Shown here in pieces: positions 38,138 through 46,978 of a stretch of DNA of 63,587 bases. The notes below the pieces were generated by a model that saw only the letters and a list, made by a program, of their open reading frames with translations, had not been told where the DNA came from and did not search any database. A program made the translations under genes and the position numbers. The stretch's first letter is position 1, and every line of letters starts with the position of its first letter. The DNA is taken from NCBI GenBank assembly GCA_024762655.1, contig JANTHB010000008.1, positions 1 through 63,587 of the forward strand, in the 5' to 3' direction. Source of the stretch: Bacteroidales bacterium (GTDB lineage: Bacteria; Bacteroidota; Bacteroidia; Bacteroidales; VadinHA17).

Positions 38138-39998
38138 GCTTCTGTCTATCCTGGTGTTTCTTCTCCCGGGGCTTCCGCTTTCTGCGCAGGAAACGCTTGT
38201 CCCGCTGATCTCTAATCCTACTGTCAGAAAAGCATATACCGGAGGACTGAAGCATACGGCCAAGAGTCTCCTGACGCCCGACACCCTGTCCCTGCCCTTT
38301 TTAGATGATTTTTCCACGTACAGGGTTTATCCTGATCCGGCCCTCTGGTCAGACCGGGATGTGTTCATAAACCAGACGCTGGGGGTCTCTCCTCCCACCA
38401 TCGGGGTTGCCACACTGGATGCCATCAACGATAAAGGATCCCTGTACCCCGACGCCGAAACATTTCCTTTCATTGCCGACCATTTAACCAGCAAACCGCT
38501 GTACCTGAATTATTCTCCTGCAAGCAATATCTTTTTCAGTTTTTACTTCCAGCCCCAGGGGCTGGGGGACTTTCCCAATCAGGACGACTCTCTATGCGTA
38601 GATTTCTACGCCCCGCTTCAGCAGACATGGCATACGGTTTGGAATGCTCCGGGCGACTCGCTGGAGCCGGACACCATCACTCCTTTTCGCATGGTCATCC
38701 TGCCGGTGAAAGACACGGCTTTTCTGCATGCAGGGTTTCGTTTCCGCTTTCGCAATTATGCCAGTATCTCCGATAACACCAGCGACCCGGGCAGAGTCGG
38801 CAACTGCGACCAGTGGAATATTGATTATGTATATCTGAACCGGGACCGTTCCAATGACGATACGGTCATGCATGATGTTGCCATAGCCACCCCGTTGAGG
38901 TCGGTACTGAAAACGTATGAGGCCATGCCCTGGCGGCATTTCAGGGAGACCTATCTGACGGAAATGGGCAGTTTCCTGCCGGTGACCTATCGCAATAACG
39001 ACACCATCGTCCGTAATGTCACGCGGCAGTTTGAGATCACCGACCTGTTCACCGGTCAGCTATCACATGCCTACACGGGAGGCGCCGTAAACATAGAGCC
39101 CCTTACCACAGAAACCTATGCCTCTCCTCTCATCTATACCTTCAACTCTCCCGCACCCGATTCGGTTGTTTTTCTTGTGCGAAGCTATCTTATCACCGAT
39201 AATTTCGATCCCAAACTAAACGATACCGTCACGTATTACCAGGTTTTCAGGGACTATTTCGCCTACGATGACGGCTCGGCCGAAGCAGGTTACGGGCTGA
39301 GCGGCAACGGTATGGACCGTGCTGCGGTGGCCATCCGTTTTCATGCCTATAAGCCCGACACCCTTCAGGCAATCAGGATCTATTTCAACGAATCCTGGAA
39401 AGAAGCCAACAACACAACGTTCAATCTGATGGTTTGGGCTGCCGACGGATCCATGCCCGGAGAAAACATTTATCAGAAAAGCAGCCAGTCTCCTGTTTTC
39501 CGGGACAGCCTGAATGGGTTCACCACCTATGGCTTCGACTCGGCCGTCGTGATCCCCGAGGGAGATTTTTATGTGGGGTGGCAACAAAACTCATCCGTTT
39601 TTCTGAACGTCGGTTTTGACAGGAACCGCAACAACCAGGACAAGAACCAGATCTATGTCAGTGGCCTGTGGCTGCCTTCCTCCATCCCCGGCTCTATCAT
39701 GGTGCGGCCGGTCACGGGTCACACCCTGCTCACGTCTGTCCCGTCACACGCACCCGACAACGAAGACTGGACGGTCTATCCCCAACCGGCAAAAGATCAT
39801 CTGTATATCAAATACAATAACCGGGAAATACAAAACCCCGAGTATTTTCTCCTTGACATGACCGGAAGGATCCTTTACCGGCACAAGGGATTTACCAGAT
39901 CGGTCAATGTCTCCGGGCTTCACAACGGCTTCTACCTCCTGGTGGTCCGTCAGAACGACCGGCCCGTATATCGCACCCGTTTTGTTATCTCCCGTTAA
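38127..39998 (+). CDS. T9SS type A sorting domain-containing protein, unknown function
   Basis: 623 residues with a signal peptide (MKNKLLSILVFLLPGLPLSAQ). The middle, about 40-530, is beta-rich with repeated FDDFST/YDDGSAEAGYGL-like motifs of secreted Bacteroidota proteins. The last 75 residues form a T9SS type-A C-terminal domain: VYPQPAKDHLYIKYNN, YFLLDMTGRILY, NVSGLHNGFYLLVVRQ and RTRFVISR. It is therefore predicted to be carried through the outer membrane. No enzyme motif was recognised. It is placed between the PASTA and pseudouridine-synthase genes with overlapping or 10-base gaps. Confidence 0.75.
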   Translation: MKNKLLSILVFLLPGLPLSAQETLVPLISNPTVRKAYTGGLKHTAKSLLTPDTLSLPFLDDFSTYRVYPDPALWSDRDVFINQTLGVSPPTIGVATLDAINDKGSLYPDAETFPFIADHLTSKPLYLNYSPASNIFFSFYFQPQGLGDFPNQDDSLCVDFYAPLQQTWHTVWNAPGDSLEPDTITPFRMVILPVKDTAFLHAGFRFRFRNYASISDNTSDPGRVGNCDQWNIDYVYLNRDRSNDDTVMHDVAIATPLRSVLKTYEAMPWRHFRETYLTEMGSFLPVTYRNNDTIVRNVTRQFEITDLFTGQLSHAYTGGAVNIEPLTTETYASPLIYTFNSPAPDSVVFLVRSYLITDNFDPKLNDTVTYYQVFRDYFAYDDGSAEAGYGLSGNGMDRAAVAIRFHAYKPDTLQAIRIYFNESWKEANNTTFNLMVWAADGSMPGENIYQKSSQSPVFRDSLNGFTTYGFDSAVVIPEGDFYVGWQQNSSVFLNVGFDRNRNNQDKNQIYVSGLWLPSSIPGSIMVRPVTGHTLLTSVPSHAPDNEDWTVYPQPAKDHLYIKYNNREIQNPEYFLLDMTGRILYRHKGFTRSVNVSGLHNGFYLLVVRQNDRPVYRTRFVISR

Positions 39999-40008
39999 TC
40001 TGCCAGGC

Positions 40009-41043
40009 ATGACCGACAAGGAAAATGATCAGCAGGAACTGTATGAACACTACCGTTTCACGGTAGATGCGGGGCAGAAACCGTTGCGCATAGACAAATA
40101 CCTGATCAACAGGCTGGAGAACACCTCCCGCACCCGCATTCAGAATGCCGCGGTTGCCGGCAACATCATGGTGGACGGCCATCCCGTAAAACCTAACTAC
40201 AAGGTTAAACCCGGAGAAACCATAACCATCGTCCTCCCGCACCCTCCCCGCGTGATCGAGATCATCCCCCAGGACATTCCCCTGGATGTCCTTTATGAAG
40301 ATAAAGACCTGATGGTCATCAATAAACCTGCAGGCATGGTGGTACACCCCGGTTACGGGAACTATACGGGCACCCTGGTCAACGCCCTGGCATGGCACCT
40401 GAAAGATGAACCGGCGTTTCGTGAGGGTGACACCAGACCCTGGCTGGTGCATCGTATCGACAAAAACACCACCGGCATCCTGGTGATCGCCAAGAATGAG
40501 ATCGCCATGAATAAACTGGCCAAACAGTTTTTTCTTCATACGGTAAAAAGAAGATACATAGCCCTTGTCTGGGGCACTCCTCCTGAGCAGGAAGGAACCA
40601 TAGAAGGACACATAGGCCGCAACCCCAGAGACCGGACCAGGATGTTTGTATTCCCCGACGGATCGCAGGGTAAGCCGGCCATCACCCATTACCGCGTGCT
40701 GGAAGACCTCGGATACATCAGTAAAGTGGAGTGCCGTCTTGAAACAGGACGTACCCACCAGATACGCGTTCATTTTCAGTATATCCGGCACCCCCTGTTC
40801 AACGATGCCGAATACGGAGGCGACCGCATCCTGAAAGGAACCACCTTCAGCAAATACCAACAGTTCGTAAAAAACTGCTTCAATATCCTGCCGCGGCAGG
40901 CCCTGCACGCCAGGTCGCTTGAATTTATCCACCCTTCCACCGGCAAAACCATGTCTTTCGACTCGCCCCTGCCCGATGACATGGAACAGGTGATCCGGAA
41001 ATGGAAAAAGTATATGGAAGGACGAACGATGAACGACGACTGA
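40009..41043 (+). CDS. Pseudouridine synthase, RluA/RluD family
   Basis: 344 residues. An S4 RNA-binding domain (RIDKYLINRLENTSRTRIQNAAVAGNIMVDG) precedes the catalytic domain, which has the active-site aspartate in HRIDKNTTGILVIAKN. GRTHQIRVHF is the second signature. RluD makes pseudouridines in helix 69 of 23S rRNA. The ATG at 40009 gives the normal N terminus; the open frame upstream lies inside the T9SS gene. The next ORF begins after 160 AT-rich bases. Confidence 0.91.
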   Translation: MTDKENDQQELYEHYRFTVDAGQKPLRIDKYLINRLENTSRTRIQNAAVAGNIMVDGHPVKPNYKVKPGETITIVLPHPPRVIEIIPQDIPLDVLYEDKDLMVINKPAGMVVHPGYGNYTGTLVNALAWHLKDEPAFREGDTRPWLVHRIDKNTTGILVIAKNEIAMNKLAKQFFLHTVKRRYIALVWGTPPEQEGTIEGHIGRNPRDRTRMFVFPDGSQGKPAITHYRVLEDLGYISKVECRLETGRTHQIRVHFQYIRHPLFNDAEYGGDRILKGTTFSKYQQFVKNCFNILPRQALHARSLEFIHPSTGKTMSFDSPLPDDMEQVIRKWKKYMEGRTMNDD

Positions 41044-41134
41044 AAAACAGGCAGATTTTATCCCCTTATCTGCATTCGTTTTTGGACTTCTTATTTGTCT
41101 TTTAAAGATTTTATATTTAATTTCATCCTGTTTT

Positions 41135-41180
41135 ATATGTATTTAAATATTTATTTTAATATGTATTTAAATATTTATTT
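41135..41180. repeat. Two 22-bp direct repeats, each with the palindrome TATTTAAATA
   Basis: Bases 41135-41156 and 41159-41180 are identical. Each contains TATTTAAATA (41140-41149 and 41164-41173), so the two dyads are 24 bases apart. The block ends 26 bases before the AbrB-like gene. It may be a binding site for that protein or a promoter-like AT-rich element. Confidence 0.75.
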
Positions 41181-41206
41181 CTTCCACAACGTAAAAAATT
41201 CACATT

Positions 41207-41401
41207 ATGGCACGGAGAAAACTTTCCAAAAAACAGATTCGCACCTTACAAAAGCTGGGTGGAGGCGCCAGTTATGCGGTAACGCTTCCCATGGATGATA
41301 TTGAAGAGCTGGGCTGGAAAGCCAGGCAGAAACTTGAAGTTGTCAGGTATGGGGACGGGTTTTTGATCCGCGACTGGAAGGCCAACTCCAAAAAAGATTA
41401 A
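41207..41401 (+). CDS. AbrB/MazE/SpoVT-like small DNA-binding protein
   Basis: 64 residues, basic at the start (ARRKLSKKQIRTLQKLGGG). It has the swapped-hairpin pattern of AbrB-type domains: SYAVTLPMDDIEELGWKARQKLEVVRYGDGFLIRDW. MazE-like antitoxins have this fold, but no toxin gene is next to it; the neighbours are rluD-like and ddl. Two direct repeats lie directly upstream and could be its operators. The start ATG is preceded by an AT-rich stretch. Function as a repressor or activator is an inference. Confidence 0.65.
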   Translation: MARRKLSKKQIRTLQKLGGGASYAVTLPMDDIEELGWKARQKLEVVRYGDGFLIRDWKANSKKD

Positions 41402-41439
41402 ACATTCAGACAAGCTACAGGCAACAAGGAACGAAGTAC

Positions 41440-42423
41440 ATGGGAAACAATACCAGGAATATTGCCATACTGGCCGGGGGGTATTCGTCCGAATATGAAA
41501 TCTCCCTGAAAAGTGCCAAGCAGGTGATAAGTCATCTGAGAAAAAAATATTACAAAACGTATCTTATCCTGATCACCCGGGAAGAATGGTTCTGGGAATC
41601 GCCTCAGGGCGACAGGGTTGCGGTGGATAAAAATGCTTTTACCCTGCAAGCAGACGGAGTCACCGTTCATTTTGACGGAGCACTTATCATCATCCACGGC
41701 AGTCCGGGCGAGGACGGAAAATTGCAGGCCTATTTCGAGATGACCGGGCTCCCCTATGCCGGTTGCAACAGCTTTACCTCTGCATTGACCTTCAACAAAT
41801 TTGCCTGTAAGCTGTTTCTGGAGAAGTACAATATCCCCACCGCCCCTTCCGTGCTGGTTCGTAAGACTGCAGGGTGGACCCCTCCCGATCTGGGGGAGAT
41901 GAGATATCCGTTGTTTGTCAAGCCCAATGCCAGCGGTTCCAGTTTTGGTGTGTCCAAGGTGTCCAGGCCTTCGGAAGTAGGCCCTGCCATCCGGAAAGCC
42001 TTTGAGGAAAGTGATGAGGTAATCATTGAAGAATTTATTGAGGGCACCGAAGTTTCCTGCGGCGTATTAAAGACCTCTGTGCGCGATATCATCTTTCCCC
42101 CGACGGAGATCGTCAGTCACAATGAGTTTTTTGATTATCAGGCTAAATATTCGGAAGGCCTGGCCGAGGAGATCACGCCCGCCCGTTTGCCGGAAGACAA
42201 GATCACCCTGATTCAGGAGACCGCTTCTTACATCTATTCCGTGCTGGGATGCAGGGGGATAACACGCATTGATTTTATCCTGAAAAGAGACATTCCTTAT
42301 TTTCTGGAGATCAACACGATCCCCGGTCTCAGCAAAGAGAGCATTATCCCACGCCAGGCCCGTGCTTTCGGGGTCAGTATGGAAACGCTTATGGGCATGA
42401 TCACGGACGATCTGTTTAACTAG
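41440..42423 (+). CDS. ddl: D-alanine--D-alanine ligase
   Basis: 327 residues. The N-terminal AILAGGYSSEYEISLKSA binds the first D-Ala and IIIHGSPGEDGKLQ follows. The ATP-grasp domain has LFVKPNASGSSFGVSKV, VIIEEFIEGTEVSCGVL and the metal-binding FLEINTIPGLSKESIIP. The enzyme makes D-Ala-D-Ala for peptidoglycan and supplies the MurF half of the murF-alr fusion. The terminal serine/tyrosine pattern (SKES) is that of ligases making D-Ala-D-Ala; D-Ala-D-Lac specificity is not indicated. Its stop overlaps the gcvP stop by 4 bases on the other strand. Confidence 0.95.
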   Translation: MGNNTRNIAILAGGYSSEYEISLKSAKQVISHLRKKYYKTYLILITREEWFWESPQGDRVAVDKNAFTLQADGVTVHFDGALIIIHGSPGEDGKLQAYFEMTGLPYAGCNSFTSALTFNKFACKLFLEKYNIPTAPSVLVRKTAGWTPPDLGEMRYPLFVKPNASGSSFGVSKVSRPSEVGPAIRKAFEESDEVIIEEFIEGTEVSCGVLKTSVRDIIFPPTEIVSHNEFFDYQAKYSEGLAEEITPARLPEDKITLIQETASYIYSVLGCRGITRIDFILKRDIPYFLEINTIPGLSKESIIPRQARAFGVSMETLMGMITDDLFN

Positions 42424-45299
42424 CCTTCTTCTCCGGCCGGGAAATGCTCCAGGCCCTCTACCGAGCACATCAGATGCCGGTCCCCCCAGGCATCCTCCAC
42501 CCGGTTGACTGCCGGCCAGAATTTATTCTCCGAAATCCAGGGCAACGGGAAGACCGCCTTTGTGCGCGAATAAGGGTGCGTCCACTCATCTGTCAGGGCT
42601 TCTTCCTGTGTATGGGGGGCATTTTTCAGAACATTGTCCTGAGGATCCGTTCTCCCCTCCTGCACCTCCATGATCTCATCATAGATGTTAATCATCGTCT
42701 CCACAAAACGGTCCAGTTCGGCTTTGGATTCGCTCTCGGTAGGCTCAACCATAAGGGTTCCGTGCACCGGAAAAGAAAGCGTAGGAGCATGAAAGCCGTA
42801 ATCCATCAGTCTTTTGGCGATGTCTGTTTCGGTGACGCCCGATACATGTTTGAACTCTCTGCAGTCGAGGATCATCTCATGGCCCACATAGCCGTTTTCG
42901 CCGGTATATAAGGTTTTAAACCGGTCTTTCAGGGCCCGGGAAAGGTAATTGGCATTGAGTATTGCCACTTCGGAGGCTTTTTTCAGGCCATTGCTTCCCA
43001 TCAGTCGCATATAGGCGTGTGAGATTACCAGGATATGGGCACTGCCGTAAGGTGCCGCAGCGACGGTGATCTTTCCTTTTGGTCCGCCCACAGGCACCAG
43101 CGGATGTTCCGGCAGATATTCTTTCAGGTGTTCCGCCACCGCTACCGGCCCCACGCCGGGACCGCCCCCGCCGTGGGGAATGGCAAAGGTCTTGTGCAGG
43201 TTCAGATGGCATACGTCGGCCCCGATCATCACCGGGCTGGTAAGGCCTACCTGTGCGTTCATGTTGGCGCCGTCCATGTACACCAGTCCGCCGAACGAAT
43301 GAACGATATCCGTCATTTCTTTTATCCGGCTTTCAAAAACACCGTGCGTAGAAGGATACGTAACCATAAAAGCAGCCAGACGGTCTTTGTTCTCTTCGGC
43401 CAGGCGACGCAGCGAATCCACATTGATATTGCCCCGCTCATCGCAATCCACCACGACCACTTTCATCCCCGCCATGACCGCGCTGGCCGGGTTGGTACCA
43501 TGTGCCGACGAAGGGATCAGCACTACATCTCTTTCACTTTGGCCTTTATCTTCCAGGTACCGGCGGATGATAGAGAGACCGGTATATTCCCCGGCAGCTC
43601 CCGAGTTGGGTTGAAAAGTGATATCGGCAAATCCGGTCACTTTCAACAGATCTTCTTTCAGGTCGCCGATCATCCGCCTATAGCCCGCCGCCTGTTCTTC
43701 AGGCACAAAAGGATGAATCGTCCCGAACTCCATCCAGGAAACGGCCAGCATTTCAACCGCAGCATTCAGCTTCATGGTACAGGAACCGAGCGAGATCATC
43801 GAATGGGTCAGGGAGATATCCTTCCGCTCCAGTTTTTTGATATAGCGCATCATCTCTGTCTCGGAGCGGTATTTATGAAATACTGCATTCTGCAGGAAAG
43901 GCGTTTGCCGCACGAATTTCCGGTCCAGATATATTTTGTCCGTCTGCAGGGTTCCCGGAAAGGTTTTCTTTCCGGCAGCTTCGGCAAAGAGGTCCATCAG
44001 ATCCTGTACGTCCCCCTGGTGTACGGTTTCATCCAGGCTAATCCCCACATACCCGGGCTCGAAAAAATTCAGATTGATTTCTTTTTGCAGGGCCAGTTTC
44101 CGTATTTTCTCTTTATGTTGCTCATCAGGGATCTTTATCTTCAGGGTATCAAAAAAGTTCTCATTTACCTGGTCATAGCCGAGGGTTATCAGGCTTTTAT
44201 TCAATGTTCCGGTCATGGCATGGATACTCCCGGCAATTTTTCTCAGACCTTCCGGTCCATGATACACGGCATACATCCCGGCCATGGTAGCCAGCAGGGC
44301 CTGTGCCGTACATATGTTGGAAGTCGCTCTTTCTCTTTTAATATGTTGTTCCCTTGTCTGCAAGGCCATGCGCAATGCCGGTTTTCCGTGTGTATCCCGG
44401 CTCACCCCGATGATCCGGCCGGGCATATGGCGTTTATACTCTTCTTTGGCAGCCATATATCCTGCATGCGGTCCGCCGTAACTTACCGGCAGTCCGAGGC
44501 GCTGCACCGACCCCACTGCTACGTCGGCGCCCCACTCTCCCGGAGGACGCAGCAACGCCAGGCTCAGTATATCTGCCACGGCAACCACCGGCACCTTGTT
44601 TTCATGGAGTTTACCCGCCCAGGCTTCGTAATCGCACACCTGTCCTCCGGCATTGGGATATTGCACCAGTGCCCCAAAAAAATCCTCTCCCGGTATCATG
44701 TTCTCCCACGACCCCTTCACCAGTTCGATTTTCCTGGCATCAGCACGGGTCTTGAGGATACTCCATGTTTGCGGAAAGATATTGTTATCCACAAAGAAAC
44801 GATTAACATGGGCTTTCACCTGTTCCCGCGGACGGGCATTATAAAGCATAAGCATAGCCTCGGCCGCAGCAGTACCTTCATCCAGTAACGAAGAGTTAGC
44901 CAGAGGCAAAGCGGTTAGATCGATAAGCACCGTCTGAAAATTCAACAGGGCTTCCAGCCGGCCCTGTGAAATCTCAGCCTGATAAGGAGTGTAAGAGGTG
45001 TACCAGGAAGGATTCTCCAGGATATTTCGCTGGATCACAGCCGGAAAGACCGTATTGTAATATCCCATACCGATATAGGAGCGGAAAAGCTTGTTTTCCG
45101 ACGCAATTTTCTTGAGATATTTCAGGTATTCGTCTTCCGACAGGGCCGGAATATCAAAATCTTTATCCAGGAGTATATCCCGGGGGATTACCTTTTCAAT
45201 CAGCGAGTCCAGGGATCTCTCCCCGACAACTTCCAGCATCTGCCGGATATCGTTATCACGTGGACCGATATGTCGGTCGGCAAAAGTATAAGGTGTCAT
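42420..45299 (-). CDS. gcvP: Glycine dehydrogenase (decarboxylating), P-protein
   Basis: 959 residues, a full single-chain P-protein. It decarboxylates glycine and passes the aminomethyl group to lipoyl-GcvH. The PLP lysine is in HLNLHKTFAIPHGGGGPG near residue 700. The N terminus FADRHIGPRDNDIRQML and IGMGYYNTVFP, and the C-terminal AAPYGSAHILVISHAYMRLMG, match known enzymes. GcvT and GcvH are not encoded in the window. The gene is upstream of nothing on its strand; it ends in the ddl stop. Confidence 0.96.
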   Translation of the reverse strand: MTPYTFADRHIGPRDNDIRQMLEVVGERSLDSLIEKVIPRDILLDKDFDIPALSEDEYLKYLKKIASENKLFRSYIGMGYYNTVFPAVIQRNILENPSWYTSYTPYQAEISQGRLEALLNFQTVLIDLTALPLANSSLLDEGTAAAEAMLMLYNARPREQVKAHVNRFFVDNNIFPQTWSILKTRADARKIELVKGSWENMIPGEDFFGALVQYPNAGGQVCDYEAWAGKLHENKVPVVAVADILSLALLRPPGEWGADVAVGSVQRLGLPVSYGGPHAGYMAAKEEYKRHMPGRIIGVSRDTHGKPALRMALQTREQHIKRERATSNICTAQALLATMAGMYAVYHGPEGLRKIAGSIHAMTGTLNKSLITLGYDQVNENFFDTLKIKIPDEQHKEKIRKLALQKEINLNFFEPGYVGISLDETVHQGDVQDLMDLFAEAAGKKTFPGTLQTDKIYLDRKFVRQTPFLQNAVFHKYRSETEMMRYIKKLERKDISLTHSMISLGSCTMKLNAAVEMLAVSWMEFGTIHPFVPEEQAAGYRRMIGDLKEDLLKVTGFADITFQPNSGAAGEYTGLSIIRRYLEDKGQSERDVVLIPSSAHGTNPASAVMAGMKVVVVDCDERGNINVDSLRRLAEENKDRLAAFMVTYPSTHGVFESRIKEMTDIVHSFGGLVYMDGANMNAQVGLTSPVMIGADVCHLNLHKTFAIPHGGGGPGVGPVAVAEHLKEYLPEHPLVPVGGPKGKITVAAAPYGSAHILVISHAYMRLMGSNGLKKASEVAILNANYLSRALKDRFKTLYTGENGYVGHEMILDCREFKHVSGVTETDIAKRLMDYGFHAPTLSFPVHGTLMVEPTESESKAELDRFVETMINIYDEIMEVQEGRTDPQDNVLKNAPHTQEEALTDEWTHPYSRTKAVFPLPWISENKFWPAVNRVEDAWGDRHLMCSVEGLEHFPAGEEG

Positions 45300-45421
45300 G
45301 AAAACATGTTTAACGTTCGTAAAATATTCCGGCTAAAAATAGAAAAAGGGATGAGTAAAACAAACCACAAAAATCATGTGAGAAACAAATTTTCAACCCG
45401 GAATTACAGGTTTCGCCCTTT

Positions 45422-46069
45422 TTAAAAATCCAGAAACGGGTTGCTGAGTGCTTCATAGCCAACGGTAGTCTCCGGGCCATGACCCGGGAACACCCTGACC
45501 TCCTCATCCATTTTTTCCAGAATCTCTGTTTTTATACTGTTCTTAAGCAGGTTATAATCTCCTCCCATCAGATCGGTGCGTCCGATACTCCCCCTGAACA
45601 GGACATCTCCGGAAAAGAGAAGACCGTTTGCCCGCTCATAATAGGCTGTTCCGCCGGGCGTATGCCCCGGCATGGGGATCACTTCCAGGGTTATGTCTCC
45701 AAAGGTCAGGGGTTTCATTTCCAGGTTTTCCGCTTCAGGCATCTCTGCCACCGGGAAAGAAAACATCTCCCCCTGCATCTTTACGGTACGGTATAAAGAG
45801 AGGTCGTCGGGATGAATCCTGGGTTTGAGTCCGAATTTTTCAAAAAAGAAAGGGACCCCGCAAACGTGGTCCAGATGGCCATGTGTCAGCAAAACATGCG
45901 CCGGTTGCAGATGCTGATCCCTGATGAAGGAAAGGATATCCTCCTCTTCTTCCGGAGCGTTGTTTCCCGGATCAATAATCACGCAGGCACCTTCGGGTTC
46001 ATACAACACATAGGTGTTTTCCTGAAAAGGGTTGAAAACAAATTTTTTTATTCCCGGTTTATGTCTCAT
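45422..46069 (-). CDS. Metallo-beta-lactamase-fold hydrolase (glyoxalase II-like)
   Basis: 215 residues. Metal-binding motifs are THGHLDHVCG near residue 62, the histidine in PGHTPGGTAYY, the aspartate in LLFSGDVLF and PGHGPETTVG near the end. The compact size and motif order match the glyoxalase II-like YcbL group, which hydrolyses thioesters. It lies 51 bases after pcm and before gcvP on the same strand. The substrate is unknown. Confidence 0.9.
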   Translation of the reverse strand: MRHKPGIKKFVFNPFQENTYVLYEPEGACVIIDPGNNAPEEEEDILSFIRDQHLQPAHVLLTHGHLDHVCGVPFFFEKFGLKPRIHPDDLSLYRTVKMQGEMFSFPVAEMPEAENLEMKPLTFGDITLEVIPMPGHTPGGTAYYERANGLLFSGDVLFRGSIGRTDLMGGDYNLLKNSIKTEILEKMDEEVRVFPGHGPETTVGYEALSNPFLDF

Positions 46070-46120
46070 GTTTTTTTCTTTGATTTTTATCTGATCGTCC
46101 CGGCACGTTCAGGGGTATGA

Positions 46121-46798
46121 TCATTTTTCGGTTGTTTTGTTACGGCCGTTGGTTCCTTTTATCATGGGTACAAAGACGAAGTACCCGTGTTTGGTTACCT
46201 CCACATCATCGCGGTTATGTTTTATCATGCGGGTCATTTCCTGGGTCTCTCCGCCTACCGGTGCCACGAGCATTCCTTTGTTCTTAAGTTGCCGGATCAG
46301 GGTATCGGGGATCTCGGGGGCAGCTGCCGTAATCAGGATCTTATCAAAAGGAGCAAATGCAGGCAGTCCTTTATAGCCGTCGCCGTAAAAAAACCTCGGG
46401 TGGTATCCCAGGCGTGTGAGCAGTGCCTGCGAGTTGAGAAACAGTTCTTTCTGCCGTTCTATGGTAAACACGCGGGCTCCCAGCTCCAGCAAAACGGCCG
46501 TCTGATACCCCGAACCCGTACCTATCTCCAGCACTTTATCCCCCTTTCGGATATCCAGCAATTCCGTTTGAAAAGCCACCGTATAAGGCTGTGAGATCGT
46601 CTGACCGGCACCTATCGGGAACGCCTGGTCTTTGTAGGCATAATTCAAAAACCCCGTATCCATGAACAAATGCCGCGGCACCTTATTTATAGCGTCCAGC
46701 ACCACTTCCGACGTGATCCCTTTCCCGCGGAGCTCCTCCACCAGTTTTTTCCTTAATCCCTTATGCCGGTAGTTATCTTCCAGGTCTTCTTGTTTCAT
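46121..46798 (-). CDS. pcm: Protein-L-isoaspartate O-methyltransferase
   Basis: 225 residues. The SAM motif is VLEIGTGSGYQTAVLLELG near residue 90, preceded by AFPIGAGQTISQPYTVAFQTELL, the standard Pcm substrate motif. The later KILITAAAPEIPDTLIRQLKNKGMLVAPVGG is the post-I region. The enzyme methylates isoaspartyl residues so that damaged proteins can be repaired. The N-terminal helix is longer than in E. coli Pcm. It is the first gene of a minus-strand group with the hydrolase and gcvP. Confidence 0.94.
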   Translation of the reverse strand: MKQEDLEDNYRHKGLRKKLVEELRGKGITSEVVLDAINKVPRHLFMDTGFLNYAYKDQAFPIGAGQTISQPYTVAFQTELLDIRKGDKVLEIGTGSGYQTAVLLELGARVFTIERQKELFLNSQALLTRLGYHPRFFYGDGYKGLPAFAPFDKILITAAAPEIPDTLIRQLKNKGMLVAPVGGETQEMTRMIKHNRDDVEVTKHGYFVFVPMIKGTNGRNKTTEK

Positions 46799-46978
46799 AA
46801 TTTTCCGGTTACTTTCTTATATGGTATGTATCAATACGCACTGAGCATTCCAATCTTTCCGGCTTTTATCTGACTATCTTCCATTCACTTATCAACAGAT
46901 CCCCGTTCATAACTTACCCTTAGAACCAGAAAACCTTCCCGGTAAAAATGATAAGTTTGCAAAAACTTCTGCAAAAAT

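Noticed and set aside
41207-41401. MazEF-type toxin-antitoxin module
   Set aside because: Only the AbrB/MazE-like protein is present; the next genes are rluD-like and ddl, neither a toxin.
43035-44888. A 617-codon open frame on the plus strand
   Set aside because: It lies wholly antisense to gcvP, whose conserved motifs are complete, and its translation is rich in His, Arg and Gly with no domain.
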